Numbered from the stretch's first letter, positions 36,060 through 45,365 are shown. The stretch is DNA of 64,000 bases from Thiomicrorhabdus sp. ZW0627 (GCF_029767005.1 NZ_JARUQR010000001.1:305028-369027); one strand, 5' to 3'. The notes: a model not told the origin generated them from the sequence alone. Program-made: numbers and translations.

Positions 36060-36207
36060 ACCATCTCCTTTGTCGGTAAATGCATGGGATGCCTTCATCA
36101 TACCGATTGACACTGTATTTTCAATTCAAATGAATATCAAACGCTACGCAAATAGACTCAAATCAATTTTTGTGCAAATACGGAAACTTATCAAATATCC
36201 AAAACAA

Positions 36208-36230
36208 AAAAGCACCCGTTGGGTGCTTTT
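36208..36230 (-). terminator. Terminator downstream of the ferredoxin gene
   Basis: AAAAGCACCC (36208-36217), GTT loop, GGGTGCTTTT (36221-36230); T runs on both ends, so it can end transcription on either strand. It closes the trhP-ferredoxin operon. Confidence 0.9.
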
Positions 36231-36249
36231 AATTGAAGGTTAAAACCGT

Positions 36250-36507
36250 TTAGATTTTATCGGCATGAACCAGTTCTTTGAATTTTTCGTACAGCGTTTC
36301 ATGATCTTCGACACGATCCGGATCCGTTATGATGCAATCTAACGGACAAACACTGATACAAGTTGGCTGGTCATAAAAACCGACACACTCTGTGCATAGG
36401 TCCGGATTGATTTCATAGATTTTCTCACCCATTGAAATCGCCTTGTTCGGGCACTCCGGCTCGCACATGTCGCAGTTTATGCAGCCTTTGATGATTTTAA
36501 GAGCCAT
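36250..36507 (-). CDS. 2[4Fe-4S] ferredoxin, YfhL-like
   Basis: 85-residue bacterial-type ferredoxin with nine cysteines: C9, C12, C15 and C19 (CINCDMCEPEC) and C38, C41, C50, C54, C58 (CTEC...CISVCPLDC). The spacer between the second pair of Cys is longer than in clostridial ferredoxins, as in E. coli YfhL. It is 14 bases downstream of the U32 peptidase-like TrhP, fitting the need of the tRNA hydroxylation route for iron-sulfur proteins. Confidence 0.9.
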   Translation of the reverse strand: MALKIIKGCINCDMCEPECPNKAISMGEKIYEINPDLCTECVGFYDQPTCISVCPLDCIITDPDRVEDHETLYEKFKELVHADKI

Positions 36508-36521
36508 CTAAAATCACTTCC

Positions 36522-38024
36522 TTAGGCGCGTTTGGCCGCTGCACGCTTCTCAGCGTCTTTGGCATCCTGTTCCTGTTTCACTTTTTTCGCAGCAGCATCT
36601 CGTTTGACGTCTCCGCCCCACGCTTCGTTACGCATCACTAAACCGAACTTCAATACCTCGATATCCAAATCTTTAAACGGGTTCGGAATTCTAACAAGCC
36701 AACCGGAACCTTTGGCACAATCAACCACTTCATCATGATGCGTCTGCATGTGATCCAGCACCATCGTGACGTTTCCGGCCGGGCTCATGATTTCGATCGA
36801 GTCACCAACGCAGAACTTGTTCTTAACGTCGATTTCCAGCAATGAACGACCATCGCGCTCAACCACATCAACGACTTCACCTACGAAACGCTGGCGATCC
36901 GATTTGGAAACACCGTATTCGTAATTCTGATATTCGGAATGAACGTGACGACGCAGGAAGCCTTCTGTATAACCACGACTAGCAAGACTTTCCAAATCTG
37001 CAAGCAGGTTTTGGTCAAACGGTTTTCCAGCTAAAGCGTCATCGATCGCCTTACGATAAACCTGTGCGGTACGGGCAACATAATAATGCGACTTGGTACG
37101 GCCTTCGATCTTCAACGAGTGAACGCCCATTTCGACCAGTTCCGGAATCAACTCGACCGCACGCAGGTCTTTGGAGTTCATGATATAGGTACCGTGCTCG
37201 TCCTCATAAGCCGGCATGTATTCGCCAGGACGTCCTTCCTCTTCCAACAGCATGACCTGCTCGGTCGTCTGCCCGACACCAAGGGTCGGCTCCACCGATG
37301 TAGTTTCCGAGCCGGTCAAATCGGTGATATTTGAGACGTTTTCCAATGGAATACCGACGATATCGCCACTTTCGTCCTCTTTACCTTCATAGGTGTTGTA
37401 GTTCCAGCGACAGGCGTTTGTACAGGTTCCTTGGTTGGCATCACGCTTATTGATGTAACCGGAAAGCAGACAGCGACCGGAATAGGCGATACACAAAGCC
37501 CCGTGAACGAAAACTTCGATTTCCATCTCAGGAACCGCTTCGCGAATCTCACGAATCTCCTGCATCGACAGTTCGCGTGACAAGACGACTCGGCTGACGC
37601 CCTGGTTATACCAGAACTTTACCGTTGCCCAGTTGACCGCATTGGACTGCACCGACAGATGAATTTCCTGTTCAGGGTACGCTTCATGAACCATCGCAAT
37701 CAAACCAGGATCGGACATAATCAAGGCATCCGGCTTCATCGCGATGATCGGCGCAATGTCCTTCATATAAGTTTTGATTTTAGAGTTGTGCGCCGCGATG
37801 TTACTCACCACATAGAACTTCTTACCAAGTTCGTGAGCGCGTTTGATCCCCTTCTCCAAAGTCTCTTCGTCAAACTCATTATTACGCACACGCAGGCTGT
37901 ATCTCGGCTGCCCGGCGTAGACCGCATCAGCGCCGTAAGCAAAGGCGTATTCCATATTCTTCAATGTGCCCGCAGGCGAAAGTAGCTCCGATTGAACCGG
38001 TGGCTTAAGGTTGTCTGCTTCCAA
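36522..38024 (-). CDS. trhP: U32-family tRNA uridine-34 hydroxylation protein (TrhP/YegQ-like)
   Basis: Member of the U32 'peptidase' family; E. coli relative YegQ/TrhP makes 5-hydroxyuridine at tRNA wobble position 34 using prephenate. 500 residues. Family blocks: ELLSPAGTLKNMEYAFAYGA, DAVYAGQPRYSLRVRNNEFD, FVHGALCIAYSGRCLLSGYI, NQGTCTNACRW. It is about 45 residues longer than E. coli YegQ, with a divergent acidic/Thr-Ser insert near residues 225-275 (VSNITDLTGSETTS). The last stretch is a Lys/Ala-rich tail. It forms an operon with the ferredoxin. Confidence 0.9.
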   Translation of the reverse strand: MEADNLKPPVQSELLSPAGTLKNMEYAFAYGADAVYAGQPRYSLRVRNNEFDEETLEKGIKRAHELGKKFYVVSNIAAHNSKIKTYMKDIAPIIAMKPDALIMSDPGLIAMVHEAYPEQEIHLSVQSNAVNWATVKFWYNQGVSRVVLSRELSMQEIREIREAVPEMEIEVFVHGALCIAYSGRCLLSGYINKRDANQGTCTNACRWNYNTYEGKEDESGDIVGIPLENVSNITDLTGSETTSVEPTLGVGQTTEQVMLLEEEGRPGEYMPAYEDEHGTYIMNSKDLRAVELIPELVEMGVHSLKIEGRTKSHYYVARTAQVYRKAIDDALAGKPFDQNLLADLESLASRGYTEGFLRRHVHSEYQNYEYGVSKSDRQRFVGEVVDVVERDGRSLLEIDVKNKFCVGDSIEIMSPAGNVTMVLDHMQTHHDEVVDCAKGSGWLVRIPNPFKDLDIEVLKFGLVMRNEAWGGDVKRDAAAKKVKQEQDAKDAEKRAAAKRA

Positions 38025-38069
38025 GGCAAAACTCCTAAAATAATCAGTTTGAAAATAAAGACGGGTATT

Positions 38070-38570
38070 TTACAACAAAGCGGATAATTTTTCCTGCCAT
38101 AACAACCGTTTATCTTCCAAGGTTAAACGAGCGTTCGCAGGACTGGTTGAAGGAAGAGTGACAAACTCCAAGTCTTCTGGCAGAGACTGAATGCCGAACA
38201 CGTGCCGCTTAAACAATGTTTCCGCCGTTTTTCCATTAAAAACAATGGCTTTTATATGGGGGTGTTTTTTAAAAACCCAAGTGAAATCGTTTGCAGAGGG
38301 GTTTTTAATTGCCGAATCTAAACTTCCTTCACGATTACAAGCGCCCAGCACATCCCACAAAAAAATGCCCAATTCCTCTAACGCATGCTTCTTTTGAGTA
38401 ACAGATTGCAACTCCCGATGAACCATTGATCCTATGATGAACCAAAATGCATTGCGAGGATGCGCATAATAAAAATTCTGGTTTATCGATTCAATGCTCG
38501 GCATCGTACCTAAAACAACGACTTTTGCTGATTCCGGTTCTATCGGAAAAAAACCTTCACAAAATGACAT
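38070..38570 (-). CDS. DNA glycosylase, hypoxanthine-DNA glycosylase / UDG-superfamily type
   Basis: 166 residues of the uracil-DNA glycosylase fold: VVVLGTMPSIESINQNFYYA, HPRNAFWFIIGSMVH, IFLWDVLGACNREGSLDSAI and LPSTSPANARLT. The motif GTMPS near the N-terminus and SPANA near the C-terminus fit the family-6 hypoxanthine-DNA glycosylase type, which removes deaminated adenine and possibly uracil from DNA. It is a lone gene divergent from the diguanylate cyclase. Confidence 0.85.
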   Translation of the reverse strand: MSFCEGFFPIEPESAKVVVLGTMPSIESINQNFYYAHPRNAFWFIIGSMVHRELQSVTQKKHALEELGIFLWDVLGACNREGSLDSAIKNPSANDFTWVFKKHPHIKAIVFNGKTAETLFKRHVFGIQSLPEDLEFVTLPSTSPANARLTLEDKRLLWQEKLSALL

Positions 38571-38752
38571 GAACTCTGTATTCCTTTACCTATTTATACG
38601 CTTGAGCCGACTATGACTGCACTGAAAAAATAAATCACGAAAATCAATGGTGCAAATACTACATATTTTATGTGTAAATTTACGTAAAATACTGTACAAT
38701 TCCTCATTTTTACTAATGCTTTAAAGACTATCTCAATTAAGTGAGGGATTTT

Positions 38753-39886
38753 GTGAATTCTTTTTTTCGCTCTATTTACAACAATCTTTTAAGTGCTAAT
38801 CAACCTTATAGCAATTCTCAGCGTTACCGAAGACTCGTGATCGTAAACTCCATGCTGTATCTTGTTTGCGTGATACTGCTCATTTTTTCTTTTTTGCATT
38901 TTTTTGTGTTTGCCAACGGGCAACAAAATATTGCGCTAGTCGACTTTTTATGCGCACTAGGAATGTTGGTAGCCATTTTGGACCTGAGACGCAGCGGCAA
39001 TATTGACCGAGCTGCGTTCATTGGCTCAATCAGCCTGATTGTTTTATTGCTTGCTTTTGTGCAACTAAACCAAAACAACAGCTTTGGTCTGATCTGGGTC
39101 ATATTCTTACCCATTTTTGCGATTTGGGTAAACGGATCAAAGCTCGGGCTCCAAATTACCATAACCTTCTATTTAATCCTTTTTGTCATGGCCTACCAGG
39201 GAATTGGCGTGTGGCAAAATGGAGAATGGGATTCTACCAGCCTCTTTCGGCTGATTATTTCATCCATCATTCTCACGATCATCATCTATAGCAATGAAGT
39301 ATCCATAACAAAGGCAAAAGAAAAAGAAAGGGACGCCCGAAATGAACTGGAAAAACTCTCCTGTCTAGATGAGTTAACCCAAATAGCAAACCGTCGGGAA
39401 ATCAACAACATTCTAAGCAAAGAAATTAACCGCGCCAAACGTTACGGTCACAAATTATCATTTATCTTGTTTGATATCGATGATTTTAAACAAATTAACG
39501 ATGTATACGGCCATATTAGCGGTGACCATGTACTGCAAAAAATCTCTGAAATCGTAAAAAGCAATATACGCCAGACAGATAACCCCGGTCGTTGGGGCGG
39601 TGAAGAATTTTGCTTAATACTTCCTGAAGAAGATCTGCAATCCGGACAAAGATTGGCCGAAAAACTAAGGAAAATTATAGAAATTTCAAAATTCGACTCT
39701 ATCCCGAACTCAATCACATGCAGTTTTGGAATTGCGGAGTGGAATGAAAAAACACCAAGCGTCGATGATTTAATTAATAATGCGGATAAGGCGCTTTACC
39801 GTGCAAAACGTCTTGGCAAAAACAGGGTCGTTAACTACAAACCTGAACAGTCTTTTATCATTGAGTCCAATGAGTTAGTTCTGTAA
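38753..39886 (+). CDS. Membrane-bound diguanylate cyclase (GGDEF)
   Basis: Makes cyclic-di-GMP from two GTP. N-terminal half has five to six hydrophobic helices (residues 25-180 or so); a charged linker with Lys/Glu/Asp coiled coil, then the GGDEF domain: LDELTQIANRREIN, DIDDFKQINDVYGHISGDHV and the active GRWGGEEFCLIL. RQTD lies five residues before GGEEF, the place of the inhibitory I-site, so product feedback is expected. Start chosen at GTG 38753 (GAGGG eight bases upstream); GTG 38741 is open but lacks a ribosome site. 377 residues. Confidence 0.93.
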   Translation: MNSFFRSIYNNLLSANQPYSNSQRYRRLVIVNSMLYLVCVILLIFSFLHFFVFANGQQNIALVDFLCALGMLVAILDLRRSGNIDRAAFIGSISLIVLLLAFVQLNQNNSFGLIWVIFLPIFAIWVNGSKLGLQITITFYLILFVMAYQGIGVWQNGEWDSTSLFRLIISSIILTIIIYSNEVSITKAKEKERDARNELEKLSCLDELTQIANRREINNILSKEINRAKRYGHKLSFILFDIDDFKQINDVYGHISGDHVLQKISEIVKSNIRQTDNPGRWGGEEFCLILPEEDLQSGQRLAEKLRKIIEISKFDSIPNSITCSFGIAEWNEKTPSVDDLINNADKALYRAKRLGKNRVVNYKPEQSFIIESNELVL

Positions 39887-39916
39887 TGGAATAAAGCCAA
39901 TAACTAACTAAAAATC

Positions 39917-39943
39917 AAACAGGCTGCAATTAACAGCCTGTTT
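39917..39943. terminator. Bidirectional terminator between the diguanylate cyclase gene and rimO
   Basis: AAACAGGCTG (39917-39926) / CAGCCTGTTT (39934-39943), perfect stem with a seven-base loop; separates convergent genes. Confidence 0.8.
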
Positions 39944-39967
39944 CGTATACCAGAAATACGAATTTAA

Positions 39968-41341
39968 TTAACCCAATTCTACGTAAGAGCTTTCTTGCGG
40001 GACAAACTCTTCGACCGGTCTCGCCCATAGGTCATATTCGTCGGCCGCGACAATCTCGACTTTAACGAATTGCCCCGGCTCAAGATGGAACCCGTTTTCA
40101 ATGAAGACCAGTCCGTCAATTTCAGGAGCGTCGGCCATGGATCGAGCAATAGCGCCCTCTCCATCAACCTCATCAATCAACACCTGCATGACCTGACCGA
40201 TCTTGGCCTGCATCTTTTCGGCACTGATTCTTTGCTGGGTTTCCATGAAACGTTCAAAACGATCCTGTTTGATTTCATCAGGAACCTGTTCTGCAATCTC
40301 GTTGGCGACTGCGCCTTCAACAGGCGAATATTGGAAACACCCGACACGATCCAACTGAGCTTCCTCCAAAAAGTCCAACAGATCCTGAAACTCTTCTTCG
40401 GATTCCCCTGGGAATCCGACGATGAACGTTGATCGAATCGTCAAATTCGGAACAGCTTCACGCCACTTCTTGATGCGTTCCAATGTCTTCTCAACGTTAC
40501 CCGGACGCTTCATAGCTTTCAAAACACGTGGATTTGCATGTTGCAGAGGCATATCCAGGTAAGGCAGAATTTTACCCTCGGCCATCAAAGGAATGACTTC
40601 CTCAACGTTCGGATAAGGGTAAACATAATGTAAGCGAACCCAGAACTCGTCAACGCCACCCATCTCGCCTAAGGCTTCGCACAAACCAACCATGGAGGTT
40701 TTAGTTGGTCGACCCTCGGCAAAATCGGTCTTGTATTTAACATCCACACCGTAAGCGGCCGTATCCTGTGAAACCACCAAAAGCTCTTTCACTCCGGCCT
40801 CTTTCAAGCGTTTGGCCTCGGCAATCACATCCGCAACCGGACGACTCACCAGGTCACCACGCATAGATGGGATGATGCAGAAAGTACAACGATGGTTACA
40901 CCCTTCCGAAATTTTCAGATAAGCGAAATGCTTAGGTGTCAGTTTAATGCCCTGAGGAGGAACCAAATCAGTGAATGGGTTGTGCTGTGGCGGAGCGATT
41001 GCTTTATGAACGGCTTTCACCACCTCTTCATAAGCAGCCGGGCCGGAAACCGCCATTACTTTAGGGTGAACATCCAGAATCTGTTCTTCTTTAGCGCCTA
41101 GACAGCCGGTCACGATTACCTTACCGTTTTCCTCGAGTGCCTCGCCGATCGTATCCAACGACTCTTGTACGGCGCTGTCGATAAAGCCACAGGTATTAAC
41201 GATGACGGTATCCGCATCTTCATAGGAGTTTGTAAGGTGATACCCTTCCGTACGCAACTGGGTCAGGATGCGCTCGGTATCGACTGTGGCTTTCGGGCAC
41301 CCTAAACTGATAACACCAACGGTAGGCTGTGACTTCGACAT
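39968..41341 (-). CDS. rimO: Ribosomal protein S12 Asp methylthiotransferase
   Basis: Radical SAM enzyme that methylthiolates Asp89 of ribosomal protein S12. 457 residues from ATG 41341 (GGAAAA upstream; an earlier TTG is open). N-terminal UPF0004 domain with [22 protein letters not shown] and TGCLGA cysteines; radical SAM triad [14 protein letters not shown]-terminal TRAM domain. The SLGCPKA start separates RimO from MiaB. Confidence 0.97.
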   Translation of the reverse strand: MSKSQPTVGVISLGCPKATVDTERILTQLRTEGYHLTNSYEDADTVIVNTCGFIDSAVQESLDTIGEALEENGKVIVTGCLGAKEEQILDVHPKVMAVSGPAAYEEVVKAVHKAIAPPQHNPFTDLVPPQGIKLTPKHFAYLKISEGCNHRCTFCIIPSMRGDLVSRPVADVIAEAKRLKEAGVKELLVVSQDTAAYGVDVKYKTDFAEGRPTKTSMVGLCEALGEMGGVDEFWVRLHYVYPYPNVEEVIPLMAEGKILPYLDMPLQHANPRVLKAMKRPGNVEKTLERIKKWREAVPNLTIRSTFIVGFPGESEEEFQDLLDFLEEAQLDRVGCFQYSPVEGAVANEIAEQVPDEIKQDRFERFMETQQRISAEKMQAKIGQVMQVLIDEVDGEGAIARSMADAPEIDGLVFIENGFHLEPGQFVKVEIVAADEYDLWARPVEEFVPQESSYVELG

Positions 41342-41510
41342 GATTTTTTCCAACTGAATAAACTGGCGTCATTTTACCTGAAATTTGTTTTTCAAACAGC
41401 TTTAGGTTTCCGCTTTTACCCTTCAGGACACCTTTCTCTTAAATTATTCACTTTAAGCACTCATAGCGATTCATGAATACATCTATCAGACCCCTAAACA
41501 AAAAAGAAAT

Positions 41511-41529
41511 AAAAATTATTCTCATTAGC
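41511..41529 (+). promoter_or_regulatory. Putative Fur box
   Basis: AAAAATTATTCTCATTAGC matches 13 of 19 bases of the Fur consensus. It ends two bases before a -35-like TTGACT. A weaker similar stretch (CAAATTATTAACATTT) lies downstream of the -10. Iron control of this operon would follow. Confidence 0.55.
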
Positions 41530-41530
41530 A

Positions 41531-41558
41531 TTGACTTTAAATCAAACGCCGCTAACAT
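41531..41558 (+). promoter_or_regulatory. Promoter of the flavin/heme redox cluster
   Basis: TTGACT (41531-41536), 16-base spacer, TAACAT (41553-41558). The Fur-like site lies immediately upstream. Confidence 0.5.
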
Positions 41559-41601
41559 ATGCAAATGCAAATTATTAACATTTACATTAGCGGAGACAAG
41601 A

Positions 41602-42498
41602 ATGAAAAAACAAGCTCTTTCATCAGCCCTACTACTAGGCGCAATGGCGTGGAACCTACCTTCAATGGCCGGAGAAAACCTGCTGGGTTATACCGCTGGT
41701 GCAGAACCACTTCCTAAAGGCGCACTCGAGTTCTACCAGATTTTTGTTCAACGCTCAGACAAAGGCCAAGGTTCATATACGGCTTTGGACAGTATTACAG
41801 AGCTTGAATACGGATTCACCAACCGTTTTTCCGGTTCGGCTGCATTGATTGCCCGCTCGGTCGACACCAACGGTTTGATCATAGGTGGCTACTTGCCTGA
41901 AGAAAAGAGCAACGGACTGACCCTATCCGGTATCGAAGGTAAATTGAAATACAGTTTCCTAACCCCTGCCCTTGATGATATCGGACTGGCGACAGCCGTC
42001 GGATTCGAGTACGACACCATCGACAAGCACTCAGGACAGGATAAAGACACGCTTTCCATTACTCTGGACCTAATGCTTCAGAAATACTTCATGGATGCAC
42101 AGCTGGTCTGGCTGGCAAACATAGGAATGGAAAGCACTCATGCTAAACGTGCTTCTATCAGTGGAATCAACGATGAAGAGATGTGGCCGACGGTGCCTGA
42201 AATGGAAATCGGAACCTATGTAAGCACCGGTTTGTCCTACCGCTTTGCTCCAAATTGGTCTGTCGGTGCAGAAGCGATTTACGAACAGGAACATGAAACC
42301 GAGGTCGGACAGGAGCGCTGGTCGGTATTTGCAGGGCCATCCATCCACTACGGCGGCAGACACTTTTGGTCTACTCTGACCTACCTTCCGCAAATTTCAG
42401 GTGGCGGTGAAAGCTATGACGGACAGACTGACGACAACTTGCACCTGATCGAAAAAACCAAGCAGGAGATCAAGTTCAAGATCGGTTACAACTTCTAA
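41602..42498 (+). CDS. Exported DUF6662-like protein, probable outer-membrane beta-barrel
   Basis: 298 residues from ATG 41602 (CGGAG ten bases upstream; the frame is open from 41473 but that part is leader). Signal peptide ALSSALLLGAMAWNLPSMAG, then GENLLGYTAGAEPLPKGALE, an N-terminus I associate with DUF6662, and alternating aromatic strands ending in KIGYNF, a typical terminal aromatic of outer-membrane proteins. First gene of a four-gene set with an FMN-binding protein, ApbE and a membrane protein. Function unknown. Confidence 0.75.
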   Translation: MKKQALSSALLLGAMAWNLPSMAGENLLGYTAGAEPLPKGALEFYQIFVQRSDKGQGSYTALDSITELEYGFTNRFSGSAALIARSVDTNGLIIGGYLPEEKSNGLTLSGIEGKLKYSFLTPALDDIGLATAVGFEYDTIDKHSGQDKDTLSITLDLMLQKYFMDAQLVWLANIGMESTHAKRASISGINDEEMWPTVPEMEIGTYVSTGLSYRFAPNWSVGAEAIYEQEHETEVGQERWSVFAGPSIHYGGRHFWSTLTYLPQISGGGESYDGQTDDNLHLIEKTKQEIKFKIGYNF

Positions 42499-42542
42499 TC
42501 CGACGCTTGTTTCACAAATACAATGAGAGGTTTAAACACGCT

Positions 42543-43076
42543 ATGAAAGCATTCAACCCATTGTTTATGCTTCCGGTCGCCGCAATAACCTGCCCGGCTT
42601 ACGGCATACAATATCTCAGTGTGGAGCAAGCGCAGCAGGTTCTGTTTGCGCAAGCCACACAATTTACAGAAAACACCATCAAACTTAACAGCGAGCAACG
42701 TGACCGAATCGAAGAAATCAGTGACGTTCGCCAACGCTGGAAGAAACAGCAGGCCTGGAAGGCTTACGACGGCGAAACCTTTATAGGCTGGTTCATCGTC
42801 GATAAGGTCATAGGTAAACACGAATTCATCACCTATGCGACCGCCCTTTCTCCACAAGGCGAGGTATTGGGAATCGAAATCATGGATTACCGTGAAACTT
42901 ACGGTGGCGAGGTCAACGAAGCCTTCTGGAAAAAACAGTTTATCGGGACGACAAAAAATAGCCCGCTTACACTCAACGAGGACATCCAGAACATCAGTGG
43001 TGCCACGCTTTCGTGCCGCAACGTGACCAATGGCGTCAAACGTCTATTGGCATTATACGAAGTGGTTTTGAAATGA
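42543..43076 (+). CDS. Exported FMN-binding-domain protein (RnfG/NqrC-like flavin carrier)
   Basis: 177 residues: signal MKAFNPLFMLPVAAITCPAY, then an FMN_bind domain ending with the flavinylation motif SGAT (Thr155 in NISGATLSC), where ApbE attaches FMN through a phosphoester bond. Start ATG 42543 with GAGAGG upstream at long spacing. The ApbE gene overlaps its stop by four bases (ATGA). So this is a secreted electron carrier covalently loaded by its neighbour. Partners: unknown. Confidence 0.88.
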   Translation: MKAFNPLFMLPVAAITCPAYGIQYLSVEQAQQVLFAQATQFTENTIKLNSEQRDRIEEISDVRQRWKKQQAWKAYDGETFIGWFIVDKVIGKHEFITYATALSPQGEVLGIEIMDYRETYGGEVNEAFWKKQFIGTTKNSPLTLNEDIQNISGATLSCRNVTNGVKRLLALYEVVLK

Positions 43077-43921
43077 CCGAAACATATACTACCTTTAAGC
43101 GCATGAAACCGTTGTTAGGTACATTCGTTGAAATAGGAATGGTCTCTGAACAACACAATTTAGATATACAGACAATATTTACCCAAACTTTTGCGACCAT
43201 CGAAATGTTGCAAAACCAGATGAGCTTTCATGATTCAGACAGTGCCCTGTCTAAACTTAATCATGCACAAGGGAAATGGCTCGAACTGCCACCTGAAACA
43301 ATCAAAGTGTTGAAACATGCCAAACAGCTATACCGTCAGACAGATGGTTTATTCAACTGCACACTGGGAGGCTACCTGGTAAAGCGCGGTAAATTGCCAA
43401 ACCACTTTGATTTTTCATTTAAGGTCAATGGTTCGTCCGAGGACATTGAAATCGAAAACGGACTTGTACGATTAAGAGCGCCATTTCTCGTAACTTTGGA
43501 CGGCATCGCTAAAGGCTATGCTGTAGATTGCGCCGTCGAGACCATGCAAAGACAAGGGGTTCAGTCCGGTTGGGTAAATGCAGGAGGCGATCTGCGGGTT
43601 TTTGGTGAAATAGAAATGCCGATTTACCAACGCAGCAATCAAGGGTTAAGCAACCTGATCACACTCAAGCAAAACGCTTTGGCAACTTCGGAAGTCAACC
43701 AATTTAATCGTTACGACCAGCCTTCACACATCATCAATAATCACGGTCAATGGCCGGACGATTGCATCATCAGTGTCAGGGCATCTAAAGCTTGGCTCGC
43801 CGATGGTTTGACGAAAGTGCTTGCGCTGCTGCCGGACAATCAAAGAAAGAACATTGCTGAACGATTTGATGCTTGCTACTGCACAGCCAGTGAACAACCA
43901 GAAATCAAACACTTTGCTTAA
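43073..43921 (+). CDS. apbE: FAD:protein FMN transferase (ApbE-like)
   Basis: Transfers FMN from FAD to Thr of target proteins outside the cytoplasm. 282 residues with the family blocks MKPLLGTFVEIGM, MSFHDSDSALSKLNHAQGKW, TLDGIAKGYAVDCAVETM (metal/FAD-binding), and GWVNAGGDLRVFGEIEMP. It overlaps the FMN-binding gene by ATGA, an arrangement that identifies that protein as its substrate. The domain starts within 15 residues of the N-terminus, with no signal or lipobox, though many ApbE proteins are exported. Confidence 0.93.
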   Translation: MTETYTTFKRMKPLLGTFVEIGMVSEQHNLDIQTIFTQTFATIEMLQNQMSFHDSDSALSKLNHAQGKWLELPPETIKVLKHAKQLYRQTDGLFNCTLGGYLVKRGKLPNHFDFSFKVNGSSEDIEIENGLVRLRAPFLVTLDGIAKGYAVDCAVETMQRQGVQSGWVNAGGDLRVFGEIEMPIYQRSNQGLSNLITLKQNALATSEVNQFNRYDQPSHIINNHGQWPDDCIISVRASKAWLADGLTKVLALLPDNQRKNIAERFDACYCTASEQPEIKHFA

Positions 43922-43957
43922 ATAAAGAACTCAATCAACCTATTTTAAGGATTCGAA

Positions 43958-44419
43958 ATGAACGGATACCCGAAAATATTCATGCCCCTTTTAATGAGCG
44001 TTACAACGACACTTTTCGTGACAGGACTTCTGCTAATCCCTTCCTTCCTGATGTTTCGGATGCAATGGGATTATGACTGGATCATGGATTCGGGCTTGAG
44101 CAGTGGCGACATTCGAAGTATAACCACCACCCTTCACGCCATTTCGGGATGGATAATGGTTTGGATCATCGGTGCATTATGGTCTTTACATATGCGGTCA
44201 CACTGGCGCCGGAAAGAGAATCAAGCCAGCGGCCTCGTATTCTCAATTTACTGGACAGTGCTTTTAGCAACCAGTCTTGGCATCTACTATGTTGGAGACG
44301 AACTTTACTCACAATACAGTAGCATCATCCATGTTCTGTTCGGTTTAGGGTTACCTTTGACATTCTTGATGCACCGCCTTCACGGTAAACAGTCCCTTGC
44401 CAAAACCAGAGGGAACTGA
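43958..44419 (+). CDS. Four-helix membrane protein, candidate cytochrome b-like partner
   Basis: 153 residues with four hydrophobic segments (LLMSVTTTLFVTGLLLIPSF; HAISGWIMVWIIGALWSLHM; SIYWTVLLATSLGIYYVG; SIIHVLFGLGLPLTFLMHR). Six histidines are near or within helices (His60, 78, 82, 125, 139, 142); the His60/His125 and His78/His139 pairs could bind heme, as DUF4405-type membrane cytochromes do. It ends the operon with the FMN protein and ApbE, suggesting electron delivery to the exported flavin. Heme binding is inferred. Confidence 0.75.
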   Translation: MNGYPKIFMPLLMSVTTTLFVTGLLLIPSFLMFRMQWDYDWIMDSGLSSGDIRSITTTLHAISGWIMVWIIGALWSLHMRSHWRRKENQASGLVFSIYWTVLLATSLGIYYVGDELYSQYSSIIHVLFGLGLPLTFLMHRLHGKQSLAKTRGN

Positions 44420-44553
44420 ACGTTTCGCTCAAGAGTTTCAATACGTTTTCTAGACTTTTTTCACGCATTACCGTTGCTTTTTAAAGTAAATTCTATAAAT
44501 CGCCGGAACTATAGGTATAATTCACGGCTTTGAAAAAACAACGGCAGTGATAG

Positions 44554-45294
44554 ATGCTACAAACTTGGACACTTAGAACCTTAATCCCGTTTCTGTTCTT
44601 TCCTTTTATATGTCTTGCGGAAAGTTCGACAAAAATATCGGCTTCAATCGCCACGCCCGACTTCGCTAACATCAAGGATGTAAAGCTGAAGAAACAGCTC
44701 TTTTTTGAATATCTCACCCCTTATATCCAGCAAGCCAATGAGGCTATACTGAAAGAAAGAGCGTTTATTCAGTCTCTGAACTTCAATCGCCTGAATAAGA
44801 AGCAACGTAAAGAAGTCAGGCTGTTAATGCAGAAATATCGTATAGAACCTCAATATCTCACTCAGCAAACACAAGAAACATTATTAAAGCGAATCGACAT
44901 CATTCCAAATTCTATGGCGCTGGCTCAAGCCGCAAACGAATCATCGTGGGGAACCTCTCGTTTTGCCATTCAGGCCAATAACTACTTTGGCCAATGGTGT
45001 TTTAAGAAAGGCTGTGGTTTGGTTCCGTTGAGAAGACCAGAGGGACAATATCATGAAGTGAAAAAATTCGCTTCCCCTCTGGAATCGGTGCAGAGTTATA
45101 TGCTGATGCTGAACAACCGTCCCGCATTCAAAACTCTGCGTGACCTACGACAGCAGGCACGTAAGGCCAACAATTCCGTGAATGGAATCCTCTTGGCACA
45201 AGGATTGGAATCTTATTCGGCTTTAAAAGCGAGATATGTGGAAATCATTTCGTCGATGATCCGTACCAATCAACTGGCTCCGTTGGACGGTTAA
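44554..45294 (+). CDS. Exported Bax-type glucosaminidase
   Basis: 246 residues, signal TLIPFLFFPFICLAES, then a C-terminal GH73-like N-acetylglucosaminidase domain: ALAQAANESSWGTSRFAIQA with the catalytic Glu in NESSWG, NNYFGQWCFKKGCGLVPL, KKFASPLESVQSYMLML and YVEIISSMIR. E. coli Bax is the best-known relative; such proteins cut peptidoglycan glycan strands. Followed by a perfect 26-bp palindrome. Confidence 0.9.
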   Translation: MLQTWTLRTLIPFLFFPFICLAESSTKISASIATPDFANIKDVKLKKQLFFEYLTPYIQQANEAILKERAFIQSLNFNRLNKKQRKEVRLLMQKYRIEPQYLTQQTQETLLKRIDIIPNSMALAQAANESSWGTSRFAIQANNYFGQWCFKKGCGLVPLRRPEGQYHEVKKFASPLESVQSYMLMLNNRPAFKTLRDLRQQARKANNSVNGILLAQGLESYSALKARYVEIISSMIRTNQLAPLDG

Positions 45295-45323
45295 CTCAAA
45301 TTCGGCGGAAAGCTCGTAAAGAC

Positions 45324-45349
45324 GGATTTGAACAGGCCTGTTCAAATCC
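45324..45349. repeat. Perfect 26-bp palindrome centred on CAGGCCTG
   Basis: Each arm reads GGATTTGAACAGG with its exact complement, no mismatch. It lies between the Bax-type gene (+) and the M14-like gene (-). There is no T run, so it is not a textbook terminator, although it may act on both strands. Confidence 0.85.
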
Positions 45350-45365
45350 TTAGTTCAACAATTAT

